A DNA stretch of 64,000 bases from NCBI GenBank assembly GCA_045126975.1, contig JBGVPL010000010.1, positions 46,332 to 110,331 on the forward strand, in the 5' to 3' direction. The position numbers were made by a program, and so were the translations under genes. Numbering within the stretch: the stretch's first letter is position 1; the number at the start of each line of letters is the position of its first letter. Positions 1 to 7,972 of this stretch are shown one piece after another. This DNA comes from Aphodosoma sp045126975 (lineage in GTDB: Bacteria; Bacteroidota; Bacteroidia; Bacteroidales; Paludibacteraceae). Under the pieces are notes generated by a model that was not told the origin of the DNA, did no database searches, and worked only from the letters and a program-made list of their open reading frames with translations.

Positions 1-1
1 A

Positions 2-1153
2 CCAGAACCAGAGAATCCAGACACAACAGATACAATTCCTCAAGATTCAATAGTTACTCCTGAAAATAAATCTATGCTTAAATCTATCATTGCTGAAGAC
101 GGAGCAACATTCTCAGCTATTTCACGCAATGGTAAATGGGCAGTTGGCTCTGCTTTCGACAATAGCGACAATGCAGGATTTAGTATTGCTGCTTCTGTTT
201 GGAACCTTGAAACTGGCGAACGCACATTCCTTGCTAAAGCAGAAGATGGTATGTCGGAAGCTAACTGCGTAAACGATGAAGGAACAATCATCGGTGGCGC
301 ATATCTCAACCAACCAGCATACTATCAAGATGGCAAATGGAATACTCTTCAAATCCCAGAAGATTACACTATGGGAACTGTAACTGATATGGCAATTGTT
401 GGTGGAGATGTAATTTTCGTTGGTCGTGTTCAAGACAACGATGCTGCACAAACAATCACTGCAGCCAAATGGATAAATGGTGTATATGAAAAAGCAACAG
501 ACAAAAAAGCCCATCGTAAAGACCACATGGGAGAAGTTGCCAATGTAAATACATGCTACGCTATTTCGGAAGATGGCAAAGTTATAGTAGGTTCACTTGA
601 ATTCAATGCATGGCCAAACACTACACCTTTTGTTATCAATGGTGATGACAAATTCATTATTGAAACAGCAACAGAACAAAACAAGAACTTCAGTTATATT
701 TACGAACCAAGAATGAGTGCTAATGGTAAATATCTCACAGGCAAATATCGCCATGTCATATATAACGAAGGTGAAGAATTCGCAACAACAGATATTTTCC
801 AACCATGTTTTTATAACATCGAAACCAAACAATTTGAAATATTTGAAAAAATCGGAGTTGAATGGGGAGGATATGCTGTTGACAACAATGGTGTAGTTTA
901 TGCAAACACTCCTGTAATGGAACACCCAATACGTCAAGGATATGTTATCACAAATGGCAATGCGGTAGAATTGGAACAAATGCTCTTGAATAATGGTGTC
1001 ACTCAAGAAGAAATTGATGCGGCATCAGCTCCTGCCTCAGAAGAATTTGACAACAAACTTGGTACTATTATAGCAGTGTCTCGCGATGGTAAAACTATCA
1101 TTGGTTGTGCAGGTCAATGTGCTACATACAACTGGGTTGTAACACTTGACTAA
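2..1153 (+). CDS. Secreted HAF-like repeat protein, 5' end outside window
   Basis: The frame is open from the left edge, so the N-terminus and any signal peptide lie outside the window. The first visible residues form a Pro/Glu/Thr-rich linker (PEPENPDTTDT), followed by the beta-rich repeat module also found in the genes at 1223, 4782 and 6340. Recurring motifs include AISRNGKWAVGSAF, a W-N-L-E-T-G-E-R turn, and SxDGKTIIGCAG near the end. The pattern resembles the HAF-type extracellular repeat (A-I-S-x-D-G-x-x-V-V-G), which I expect to fold as a propeller-like structure. Unlike its three paralogues it stops right after NWVVTLD and has no C-terminal sorting domain, so it may be anchored through its missing N-terminus. 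The next gene starts 69 bases downstream. Function is unknown; the family assignment rests on the internal comparison. Confidence 0.7.
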   Translation, partial: PEPENPDTTDTIPQDSIVTPENKSMLKSIIAEDGATFSAISRNGKWAVGSAFDNSDNAGFSIAASVWNLETGERTFLAKAEDGMSEANCVNDEGTIIGGAYLNQPAYYQDGKWNTLQIPEDYTMGTVTDMAIVGGDVIFVGRVQDNDAAQTITAAKWINGVYEKATDKKAHRKDHMGEVANVNTCYAISEDGKVIVGSLEFNAWPNTTPFVINGDDKFIIETATEQNKNFSYIYEPRMSANGKYLTGKYRHVIYNEGEEFATTDIFQPCFYNIETKQFEIFEKIGVEWGGYAVDNNGVVYANTPVMEHPIRQGYVITNGNAVELEQMLLNNGVTQEEIDAASAPASEEFDNKLGTIIAVSRDGKTIIGCAGQCATYNWVVTLD

Positions 1154-1169
1154 TAAACATAAACATTTT

Positions 1170-1201
1170 CTATAGAGCCTATAGCACCATAGGTTCTATA
1201 G
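1170..1201 (+). terminator. Hairpin between paralogues, weak terminator candidate
   Basis: Two 12-base arms starting CTATAG pair across an 8-base loop with one G-U pair. No T-run follows, so it may be an attenuating or RNA-stabilising hairpin rather than a true terminator. Confidence 0.35.
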
Positions 1202-1222
1202 ATTTATAAAAAAATAATACTT

Positions 1223-2620
1223 ATGAAAAAATTATTACTAATTATCAATTGTGCATTGTGCATTATACATTGTGCATTCTCACAAAGTGGGACACTATTG
1301 CCTATACATGAAATAGATGGAGCTGCAATTACATCTATTTCACAAAATGGAGAATGGGCATGCGGTTCTGCATTCAACAACAACGATGGCGCAGGCTACC
1401 AAAGCAATGCATCTAAATGGAATCTCCAAACAGGCGAACGTATATATCTTGTTGCAGAAGGAGAATTAGACAATGCTCAAGCTGATGCATTTATGATAAC
1501 CAATGATGGTTCGCTTGTCGTAGGTCAATATCTAATGTTGCCTGCCTACCACATCAATGGCGAATGGCACGAACTCGAACTTACTAAAGGCTACACTATC
1601 GGTGAAGCTCGTGATGTTGCTATCGTTGATGGCGACACTATAATAGTAGGTCGAATTTTTGATGGCACAGGCTATCAAAAAGTGCAAGGTGTGACTTGGA
1701 TAAATGGCAAATTAAACAAACTCAATGGCATCATTCCTCGCGAATATCAATACAACGAGGATAAAAAAATGGCTAACCAAATTATGGGCATTTCTGATGA
1801 TGGTCGTATAATGCTCGGAACATTCGACCCTTTTACTTGGCCATTACGCAAACCATTCATTATCAAAGATAGTGTATTCACACTACTTGATATTGACTCT
1901 ATTCCTGGACTTGAAGAATATCACAGCGACATAGATTTCTTCAAAGAGGAAAAACTTAATCATAATGGTGAATACATAGCATTCTCTTTCTTTGGACATA
2001 ATACACATCATCCTGTAATCTATAGCATTACAGACAACAAATTTACTTTTATTAAAGAGGCTCCAGAAGAGACAGGAGCAAAAGCCATTGATGATTTAGG
2101 TAATGTATATTATGCAGGACCAATGACTACTGGTATCGATCGTAAATCCTTCATCAGCATAGATGGTAAGGCTACAAATGTAGATTATCTTCTAATAGAG
2201 AAATTTGGATTCACACAAGAACAAATCAATGCAACCTGTCAAGACCCAGACCTCACAGGAAGTATTCGTTTTATTTATGATGTTGCTGCAGATGGAAAAA
2301 CTATTATAGGTTCGGCTGGATATGGCACCGGAGGATATAATTGGGTATTAAAACTTCCTTGTCCTCTCACTGATACTCCAGACGCAATAGAAAATATCAT
2401 CTACGACAATAGTATTGCTTATTATACAGATGGATACATAAATGTAATTGGCAATGCTCAACTCATTGAAATATATAATATCAATGGTCAATTGATAGAG
2501 ACACAACATATTATGTCTCAAAACGAAGTAATACCAACTAACCTTAAACAAGGTGTTTATATCATCAAAATCTACAACAACAACAATCAAATATCAACTA
2601 ATAAAATCATAGTAAGATGA
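1223..2620 (+). CDS. Secreted HAF-like repeat protein with T9SS sorting domain
   Basis: 465 residues. A signal peptide (MKKLLLIINCALCIIHCAFS) is followed by the same repeat module as the upstream gene (SISQNGEWACGSAF, WNLQTGERIYL, GISDDGRIMLG, AADGKTIIGSAG). The last 75 residues form a type A T9SS C-terminal domain: IEIYNINGQLIETQ, then NLKQGVYIIKIY and a final KIIVR. The protein should cross the outer membrane through the Por machinery and be released or anchored at the surface. The codons of the signal peptide core are a run of 7-base repeats (1248-1282). Its TGA stop overlaps the ATG of the next gene (2617), so the two are translationally coupled. Biological role unknown. Confidence 0.8.
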   Translation: MKKLLLIINCALCIIHCAFSQSGTLLPIHEIDGAAITSISQNGEWACGSAFNNNDGAGYQSNASKWNLQTGERIYLVAEGELDNAQADAFMITNDGSLVVGQYLMLPAYHINGEWHELELTKGYTIGEARDVAIVDGDTIIVGRIFDGTGYQKVQGVTWINGKLNKLNGIIPREYQYNEDKKMANQIMGISDDGRIMLGTFDPFTWPLRKPFIIKDSVFTLLDIDSIPGLEEYHSDIDFFKEEKLNHNGEYIAFSFFGHNTHHPVIYSITDNKFTFIKEAPEETGAKAIDDLGNVYYAGPMTTGIDRKSFISIDGKATNVDYLLIEKFGFTQEQINATCQDPDLTGSIRFIYDVAADGKTIIGSAGYGTGGYNWVLKLPCPLTDTPDAIENIIYDNSIAYYTDGYINVIGNAQLIEIYNINGQLIETQHIMSQNEVIPTNLKQGVYIIKIYNNNNQISTNKIIVR

Positions 2621-4773
2621 AAAAATTAATACTTTTAGCATTTTGCATTATAAGTTATGCATTGTGTAGCGCTCAAAGTTATGTTGAGCTCGACAAAATT
2701 AGCGACATTCGTGCACAAGCAGAAGGCACATACGTAATCTATACAGGCGAAGCTGTAACTACATTTTATGGCACAGGAGGTATTCTCATTCAAGATGAAA
2801 CTGGTGCTATTTACATAAAAAGTTATGATATGTCGAATTTTTGCGCCGACCCAGCTGATGCAGCTTATCCTAACTTGAAAATCACAAATATTTCTGGTAT
2901 CTTCCATAAGGCAACTGATATGGAGATGACTCAAATTGAGGTGGAATACGACGAAGATGCTTATAATATTGAAGTATTAGAAGAAAATGTAGATTTCACA
3001 ATTGAGGATGTAACACTTGAAAACTTGATAGCAAACCCTATGGCATACGAATGTAAACCAATTCGTTTGTCGAACGTTAGCCCTGTGATTACAACCTACA
3101 CTAAATACTTCAAACTTGGCGATAAAGAATTAGCAATTTCGACAGGTCAAATGGGCGAAGCTATGACTATCCCTGCCGAAGGTACATTTGTAGGATATTA
3201 TGGCAACAATGGTAATCAAGGCTTTATCATCCCTGAAGAGAAATATATCACAGCTACAGCATACAATTCGATATACGAATTGAAAGGTGCTCAAACAACA
3301 GACAATACGTTAGGCATCTTGAATCCTGTACTCGTAAACCGCATGGTAAAAAATAACGACGGCTCAACTACTCTCTACATCCAAGAAGACTATAGTTATT
3401 GGGGAACATATGGCACTACAGTTTTTGTGGAAAACCTTGTTGCTAACGTGAAAGAAGGCGACTCGATTGTAGGCATACGTGGATACGTTACTCCATTCAA
3501 AACAGAAGCTAACAAAGTGTATGGCTCGAAAATCGAACAAAAAGGCAACTTAGGAGCAAACATCAAAGTAATCAACAGCAACAACACATTAAACGTTCAA
3601 TCAATCCAAGAACTTGAATATTTGAAAGGCGAAGCCGCATTGAACTATGAAGCTACTCTCTGCTCTACCCCATCAGGCACAATTATCAAACATGGAGATC
3701 AATACTACCTTCTCGTTGTACATAGCAACACCAACGAAACCGATTCTTTGCATATTGAAGGTGCAGATTTCTCATCTCTCGTTGGCCAAAAACATGCCTT
3801 ACTTGGTATTGTAGATGCCGGAATCATCAATCCTGGATATATTACATTAGTGTTACGTTCTACAAACGATATTTTGCTCAACAACTACCAATTCAACACA
3901 ATTGCCGAAATGCGTGCTGCGGGTCGTCCTCTTGCAACAGATGTTACATACGAACTCGTAAATCCAGTCTTGGTTACCTACAAACGAGAATATAACATTG
4001 AAGGAGTAGATTTGATTGGTGTACACGTACAAGATGCTACAGGTGGTTACTATATCAAAAAACAGGTTAACAAAGACGAATCTTTCAATGTTGAAGTAGG
4101 CGATTCGGTTACAAATTTCAAAGGTGTATTTGTCAACACTGCAGCAACTGGATATATGCTCGATTTCACAGATATAAATAACACACAAGAAGACTCTTAT
4201 AAAGTTATTTCAAGCGGCAACCCTGTAGATCTCAAACCAATAAATGTCACAATGGCAGAATTGGCAACAAATCCACAGAAATATTCAAGTCGTGTTGTTC
4301 GCCTAAAAAATGTATTACACGGAGATACTACCTACGAAGCATGGTGGGCAGCTGGTTACCCAACAACAGAATATTATCTATACCAAGAAGGCTCATCTGA
4401 ACGCATGTTCTACTCATGGGACTACCCTCTCTATGAGAAAAACAATATTGTAGGTGTATTTGATGATGGTTGCGATAATCTCAGTTTCACTATTGAGCCT
4501 CTTAGCGGAAAACATATCAAAAATGCACTCAATGATATCGAATCTGATACTGAAATTGTAACAAACAACAATATTACTATCTCATATAGCAATGGTACAA
4601 TCTTCTTATCAAGCTATATCGATGCTATTGAAATATACAATGTAAATGGTGCTTTGATTAAAAAACAAGATGTGCACGATAACAACGTATCTGCCAACTT
4701 AAACCAAGGCATTTATATCGTTCGCATTATTCAAAACAACATTCCAACTACTTACAAAATTGCAATTAAATAA
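2617..4773 (+). CDS. Secreted multi-domain OB-fold-like protein with T9SS sorting domain
   Basis: 718 residues. The signal peptide ends near ALCSAQ and is also encoded by 7-base repeats (2636-2670). The body holds about four copies of a beta-rich module that begins like an OB-fold (GILIQDETGAIYIKSYD around residue 60, TLYIQEDYSYWG around 252, GVHVQDATGGYYIKK around 470, EYYLYQEGSSERMFYSW around 590). Such modules occur in Bacteroidota surface proteins and next to secreted nucleases. The C-terminus is a T9SS sorting domain (IEIYNVNGALIKKQ, NLNQGIYIVRI, YKIAIK). It overlaps the upstream gene by 4 bases and sits 8 bases before the next, so it belongs to the same operon. No catalytic motif is visible; a binding role is a guess. 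Confidence 0.7.
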   Translation: MKKLILLAFCIISYALCSAQSYVELDKISDIRAQAEGTYVIYTGEAVTTFYGTGGILIQDETGAIYIKSYDMSNFCADPADAAYPNLKITNISGIFHKATDMEMTQIEVEYDEDAYNIEVLEENVDFTIEDVTLENLIANPMAYECKPIRLSNVSPVITTYTKYFKLGDKELAISTGQMGEAMTIPAEGTFVGYYGNNGNQGFIIPEEKYITATAYNSIYELKGAQTTDNTLGILNPVLVNRMVKNNDGSTTLYIQEDYSYWGTYGTTVFVENLVANVKEGDSIVGIRGYVTPFKTEANKVYGSKIEQKGNLGANIKVINSNNTLNVQSIQELEYLKGEAALNYEATLCSTPSGTIIKHGDQYYLLVVHSNTNETDSLHIEGADFSSLVGQKHALLGIVDAGIINPGYITLVLRSTNDILLNNYQFNTIAEMRAAGRPLATDVTYELVNPVLVTYKREYNIEGVDLIGVHVQDATGGYYIKKQVNKDESFNVEVGDSVTNFKGVFVNTAATGYMLDFTDINNTQEDSYKVISSGNPVDLKPINVTMAELATNPQKYSSRVVRLKNVLHGDTTYEAWWAAGYPTTEYYLYQEGSSERMFYSWDYPLYEKNNIVGVFDDGCDNLSFTIEPLSGKHIKNALNDIESDTEIVTNNNITISYSNGTIFLSSYIDAIEIYNVNGALIKKQDVHDNNVSANLNQGIYIVRIIQNNIPTTYKIAIK

Positions 4774-4781
4774 AAACATTT

Positions 4782-6212
4782 ATGAAGAAAATATTATTCA
4801 CACTATCAGCCATATATTTCGCATTAGGCAGTGTTTTTTGCCAAAATACTGGTAAATTCGTAAATATGACATCAAAGACCGATGCAGCCGAAGTTTATGC
4901 ATTATCAGAAAATGGCAAATGGGCATGCGGGGCATACTTTGCTAGCGGAGACATGAATCAAGCGTTCTACACTTTAGGTTCTATATGGAACACCGAAACA
5001 GGCGAACGCATATACCTCGAAGAAGACCCAAGCATAGCATGTGCTGCGTATTGGGTAAATAATGAAGGTACATTTATAGCTGGAGCACACTACGACCAAC
5101 CTGCATATTACATCGATGGTGAATGGCACGCATTAGAGATGCCACGAGCATATCGCAATGCAGTAGGCGAAGTTACAGCCGTAGGTTTCAACGAACGAGG
5201 TGATACAATCATGATTGGTTGGGCATATACCGCAGCTACTCGTGGTACTATTATTCGTTGGATAAATGGCGAGTTAGATAAAGATTTCAAATATCGCAAC
5301 ACCGTGCGCGAATGGGAAAGTAAAGCCGAAATGGAACGCACACGTGGACTATCAAAAGATGCTAAAGTATATCTAATTTCGCTTGATCATTGTCTTCTTC
5401 CGGTGAATTATGGAGGTAACCTTCCTACTACATACATAATGACCGAAGACACTACTATTATTATCGACAACAAACTAGAAGGCTACGACCGCGTCTCTTT
5501 TGTCAACGAAGCTGAACTTAGCCGCAATGGTAAATGGGTTGTTGGCTCATTCCATGCTGTAGGTCTAACACATGAAGATGGTGAAGGCGCTTTGTCTTTC
5601 CTATACGATGTAGAAAACGATAGACTACAAATACTTGGAGGTCGCGAACAAGGCATGTCGGCAATGACAGTTGACGACTATGGTCGAGTACTCTATTGCC
5701 GTGGAGGTGGTGGCACTCCTCTCCGCAAACCATTCGTTCTCAAAGAAGATAAATTCGTAGCACTCGAAGATCTTCTCGTTCAATACGAAGGCATTACAGC
5801 TGAAGAGATTGATGCGATGATGACCGATGAGGTCGAAGAATCAGGAGAAGATGACCTCGGCACACTATACGACGTATCTTCCGATGGCCGTACAATACTT
5901 GGATGTGGTGGACCTGCAAAGAAATACAATTGGGTTGCTCATCTATCTTGCAGTGTGCATGACTTGGACGAAGATGTTGATTACACACCTATATCATACG
6001 ACAATCTTGCTGCTTTCTACACTCAAGGCAACATCATCTTATCTGGTATGGTTGATAAAGTCGAAGTATTCGACGTCAACGGACATCTCATTATGCAACA
6101 AGATGTAAATTCTGCATTCTTGCCTGTAAATCTCACAACAGGTATATACATTGTAAAACTCTACAATCAGAAAACAAATAGTTGCTGCACAAGCAAAATA
6201 ATTGTTAAATAA
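4782..6212 (+). CDS. Secreted HAF-like repeat protein with T9SS sorting domain
   Basis: 476 residues. Signal peptide MKKILFTLSAIYFALGSVFC, then the repeat module shared with the genes at 2, 1223 and 6340 (ALSENGKWACGAYF, WNTETGERIYL, ELSRNGKWVVGSF, DVSSDGRTILGCGG). It is closest to the 6340 gene: both share EGITAEEIDAM/EGITAEQIDAM and a D-D-L-G-x-x-x-x-V-S segment before the last repeat. The T9SS domain covers the final 70 residues (VEVFDVNGHLIMQQ, NLTTGIYIVKLY, KIIVK). The start lies 8 bases after the previous stop and a strong terminator follows, so this is the last gene of the operon. Function unknown; probably a surface-exposed binding protein. Confidence 0.78.
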   Translation: MKKILFTLSAIYFALGSVFCQNTGKFVNMTSKTDAAEVYALSENGKWACGAYFASGDMNQAFYTLGSIWNTETGERIYLEEDPSIACAAYWVNNEGTFIAGAHYDQPAYYIDGEWHALEMPRAYRNAVGEVTAVGFNERGDTIMIGWAYTAATRGTIIRWINGELDKDFKYRNTVREWESKAEMERTRGLSKDAKVYLISLDHCLLPVNYGGNLPTTYIMTEDTTIIIDNKLEGYDRVSFVNEAELSRNGKWVVGSFHAVGLTHEDGEGALSFLYDVENDRLQILGGREQGMSAMTVDDYGRVLYCRGGGGTPLRKPFVLKEDKFVALEDLLVQYEGITAEEIDAMMTDEVEESGEDDLGTLYDVSSDGRTILGCGGPAKKYNWVAHLSCSVHDLDEDVDYTPISYDNLAAFYTQGNIILSGMVDKVEVFDVNGHLIMQQDVNSAFLPVNLTTGIYIVKLYNQKTNSCCTSKIIVK

Positions 6213-6226
6213 CAATGCTAAATACT

Positions 6227-6263
6227 AAAAAAAAGCAAAACACTTGTTGTTTTGCTTTTTTTT
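6227..6263 (+). terminator. Rho-independent terminator
   Basis: The arms GCAAAAC and GTTTTGC are extended by A/T pairs around a 7-base loop and followed by a T-run. It closes the operon ending at 6212. The next promoter's -7 element begins 4 bases later. Confidence 0.8.
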
Positions 6264-6274
6264 TCATAACTTTG
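6244..6274 (+). promoter_or_regulatory. Bacteroidota promoter for the 6340 gene
   Basis: A -7 element TAACTTTG at 6267-6274 is preceded by a TTG at 6244-6246, 20 bases upstream, which falls in the loop of the preceding terminator. It matches the TTTG / TAnnTTTG pattern, with a weak -33 half. The start codon is 65 bases downstream. Confidence 0.6.
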
Positions 6275-6339
6275 CACCTTGAAATATATTGGGATTTTTC
6301 GTTCAAAAAAACATATTAACATTCTAATAATCACCAAAA

Positions 6340-7797
6340 ATGAAAAAAATCACAACAATCTTATGCACAATTTTATGTGCTATTTGTGCTATTTCTGCAC
6401 AAAACCAACCAACTGGCGTATTTATGAATCTATACGCTAAAGATATGGCACAACCTAATGCCATCTCTGAAAATGGTAAATGGGCTGTAGGTTCAGCTTT
6501 TTGGTCAGGCAACGAAGGTACAGCTGGTACAATCAATGCTTCTAAATGGAATCTCGAAACAGGCGAACGTATTTACTTAGTTAACGATGATGATCCAAGT
6601 GATGCTTTTTGCATTAACAACGAAGGTACTGTTGTAGGTGGTTCTTATCTCGGACAACCTGCTTACTGGCTCGAAAGCGATGGTTTGTGGCACGTATTGC
6701 CAATGCCACGTGGATATGCCGAAGGTAGCGGTGATGTTACAGCTATGGCTATCGTTGATGGCGACACTATCATGGTGGGTTATGTAATTGCAAGCCAAAT
6801 GGATGGTAAAATCGTTCGTTGGAAAAACGGAAAAGAAGACCGCACATTCAAATATCGCGACTATACTCGTTATGCCGAAATCACAGGCGATACTATCAAA
6901 GGTGAGATGCAAAAACTCCGTGGTATGTCAACAGACGGCAAACGCTACCTTATCTCTCTCGACCACAACCTTCTCCCTACAGCAGGTAGTACAAACCTCC
7001 CTACTACTTTCATTCAGACAGAAGACAAAACAGTGGTTATCGACCGTGAATTCGACATCTATGATGCTGTATCTTTTGTAGAAGAAGCTGCAATGTCGCA
7101 CAATGGTAAATTTGTTTGCGGTCGTATCTATGCAGTGCCTCGCGCTGGTGTTGATGCAACAGAAGCTGCTTCAATTGCTTTCACTTACGACGTAGATAAC
7201 GATAAATTCGCTCACTACGGCAATATCGAAAATACAGGTCGCTATGCTGGTGCATCTTGCATCGACAACGAAGGTCGTGTATATTTCAAAAGTGTAAATG
7301 GCAACGACCCACTTGGCAAACCATACATCTTCAAAAATGGCGAATATATCGAACTCGAAGCATGCCTCTTAGCATACGAAGGTATCACTGCTGAACAAAT
7401 CGACGCTATGATTACTGACGAAGTAGAAGGTACTGACGAAGACGACCTTGGTATCGTTTGGGCTGTATCTGGCGATGGCAAAACTCTTATCGGTGCTGGT
7501 GGTGCATTGAAAGGTAACATCTGGTGCGCTAAATTGAGCTGCTCTCCATACGATGTTGACCCTGTGGTTGCAGTAGAAAACGTAACTTACGACAACCTTG
7601 CTGCTTACTATGCTAATGGCGCTATCACAATCAAAGGCAATGCTGAAATGATTGAAGTATATAGCATCACTGGTGCAAAAGTTATGAGCCAAGTAGTTGA
7701 AAACAGCACTATCAAAGCTGAACTCAACAATGGTATCTATGTAGTGAAAGTTTACAATGGTAACAATGTTGCTACAAGCAAAGTTATTGTAAAATAA
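6340..7797 (+). CDS. Secreted HAF-like repeat protein with T9SS sorting domain
   Basis: 485 residues. Signal peptide (MKKITTILCTILCAICAISA), repeat module (AISENGKWAVGSAFW, WNLETGERIYL, AMSHNGKFVCGRIY, AVSGDGKTLIGAGG) and a T9SS domain (IEVYSITGAKVMSQ, ELNNGIYVVKVY, KVIVK). It has its own promoter and terminator, so it is transcribed separately from its three paralogues. Codon use is noticeably richer in GCT, GGT and CGT than in the upstream copies, which suggests higher expression. The four copies look like old tandem duplicates. Function unknown. Confidence 0.8.
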   Translation: MKKITTILCTILCAICAISAQNQPTGVFMNLYAKDMAQPNAISENGKWAVGSAFWSGNEGTAGTINASKWNLETGERIYLVNDDDPSDAFCINNEGTVVGGSYLGQPAYWLESDGLWHVLPMPRGYAEGSGDVTAMAIVDGDTIMVGYVIASQMDGKIVRWKNGKEDRTFKYRDYTRYAEITGDTIKGEMQKLRGMSTDGKRYLISLDHNLLPTAGSTNLPTTFIQTEDKTVVIDREFDIYDAVSFVEEAAMSHNGKFVCGRIYAVPRAGVDATEAASIAFTYDVDNDKFAHYGNIENTGRYAGASCIDNEGRVYFKSVNGNDPLGKPYIFKNGEYIELEACLLAYEGITAEQIDAMITDEVEGTDEDDLGIVWAVSGDGKTLIGAGGALKGNIWCAKLSCSPYDVDPVVAVENVTYDNLAAYYANGAITIKGNAEMIEVYSITGAKVMSQVVENSTIKAELNNGIYVVKVYNGNNVATSKVIVK

Positions 7798-7818
7798 TTT
7801 TATAGACAATAGATATAA

Positions 7819-7859
7819 GACACGAGATGTTAGACAATTCTGACATCTCGTGTCTTTTT
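7819..7859 (+). terminator. Rho-independent terminator
   Basis: Perfect 12-base arms (GACACGAGATGT and ACATCTCGTGTC) are followed by TTTTT, 22 bases after the stop of the 6340 gene. Confidence 0.85.
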
Positions 7860-7890
7860 ACCGACAACAATATCAACACATATACACCAC

Positions 7891-7933
7891 AAAAAAAGCC
7901 TCCCAATCTCTATTGAGATTGGGAGGCTTTTTA
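7891..7933. terminator. Bidirectional terminator between convergent genes
   Basis: A-run, GCCTCCCAATCTC, four-base loop, GAGATTGGGAGGC, T-run. It is symmetric and can serve both the 6340 gene and the EF-G paralogue on the opposite strand. Confidence 0.85.
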
Positions 7934-7937
7934 TCAA

Positions 7938-7970
7938 CTAGTAACTAGTAACTAGTAACTAGTAACTAAA
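7938..7970. repeat. 7-base tandem repeat array (AACTAGT type)
   Basis: Four to five consecutive AACTAGT units between the terminator and the stop of the EF-G gene. It is one of more than thirty period-7 arrays in the window. Confidence 0.8.
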
Positions 7971-7972
7971 AA

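Noticed and set aside
6355..6400. 7-base repeats in the signal peptide of the 6340 gene
   Set aside because: The local repeat (TGTGCTATT) has a period of 9, so it is an ordinary codon repeat and not part of the period-7 family.
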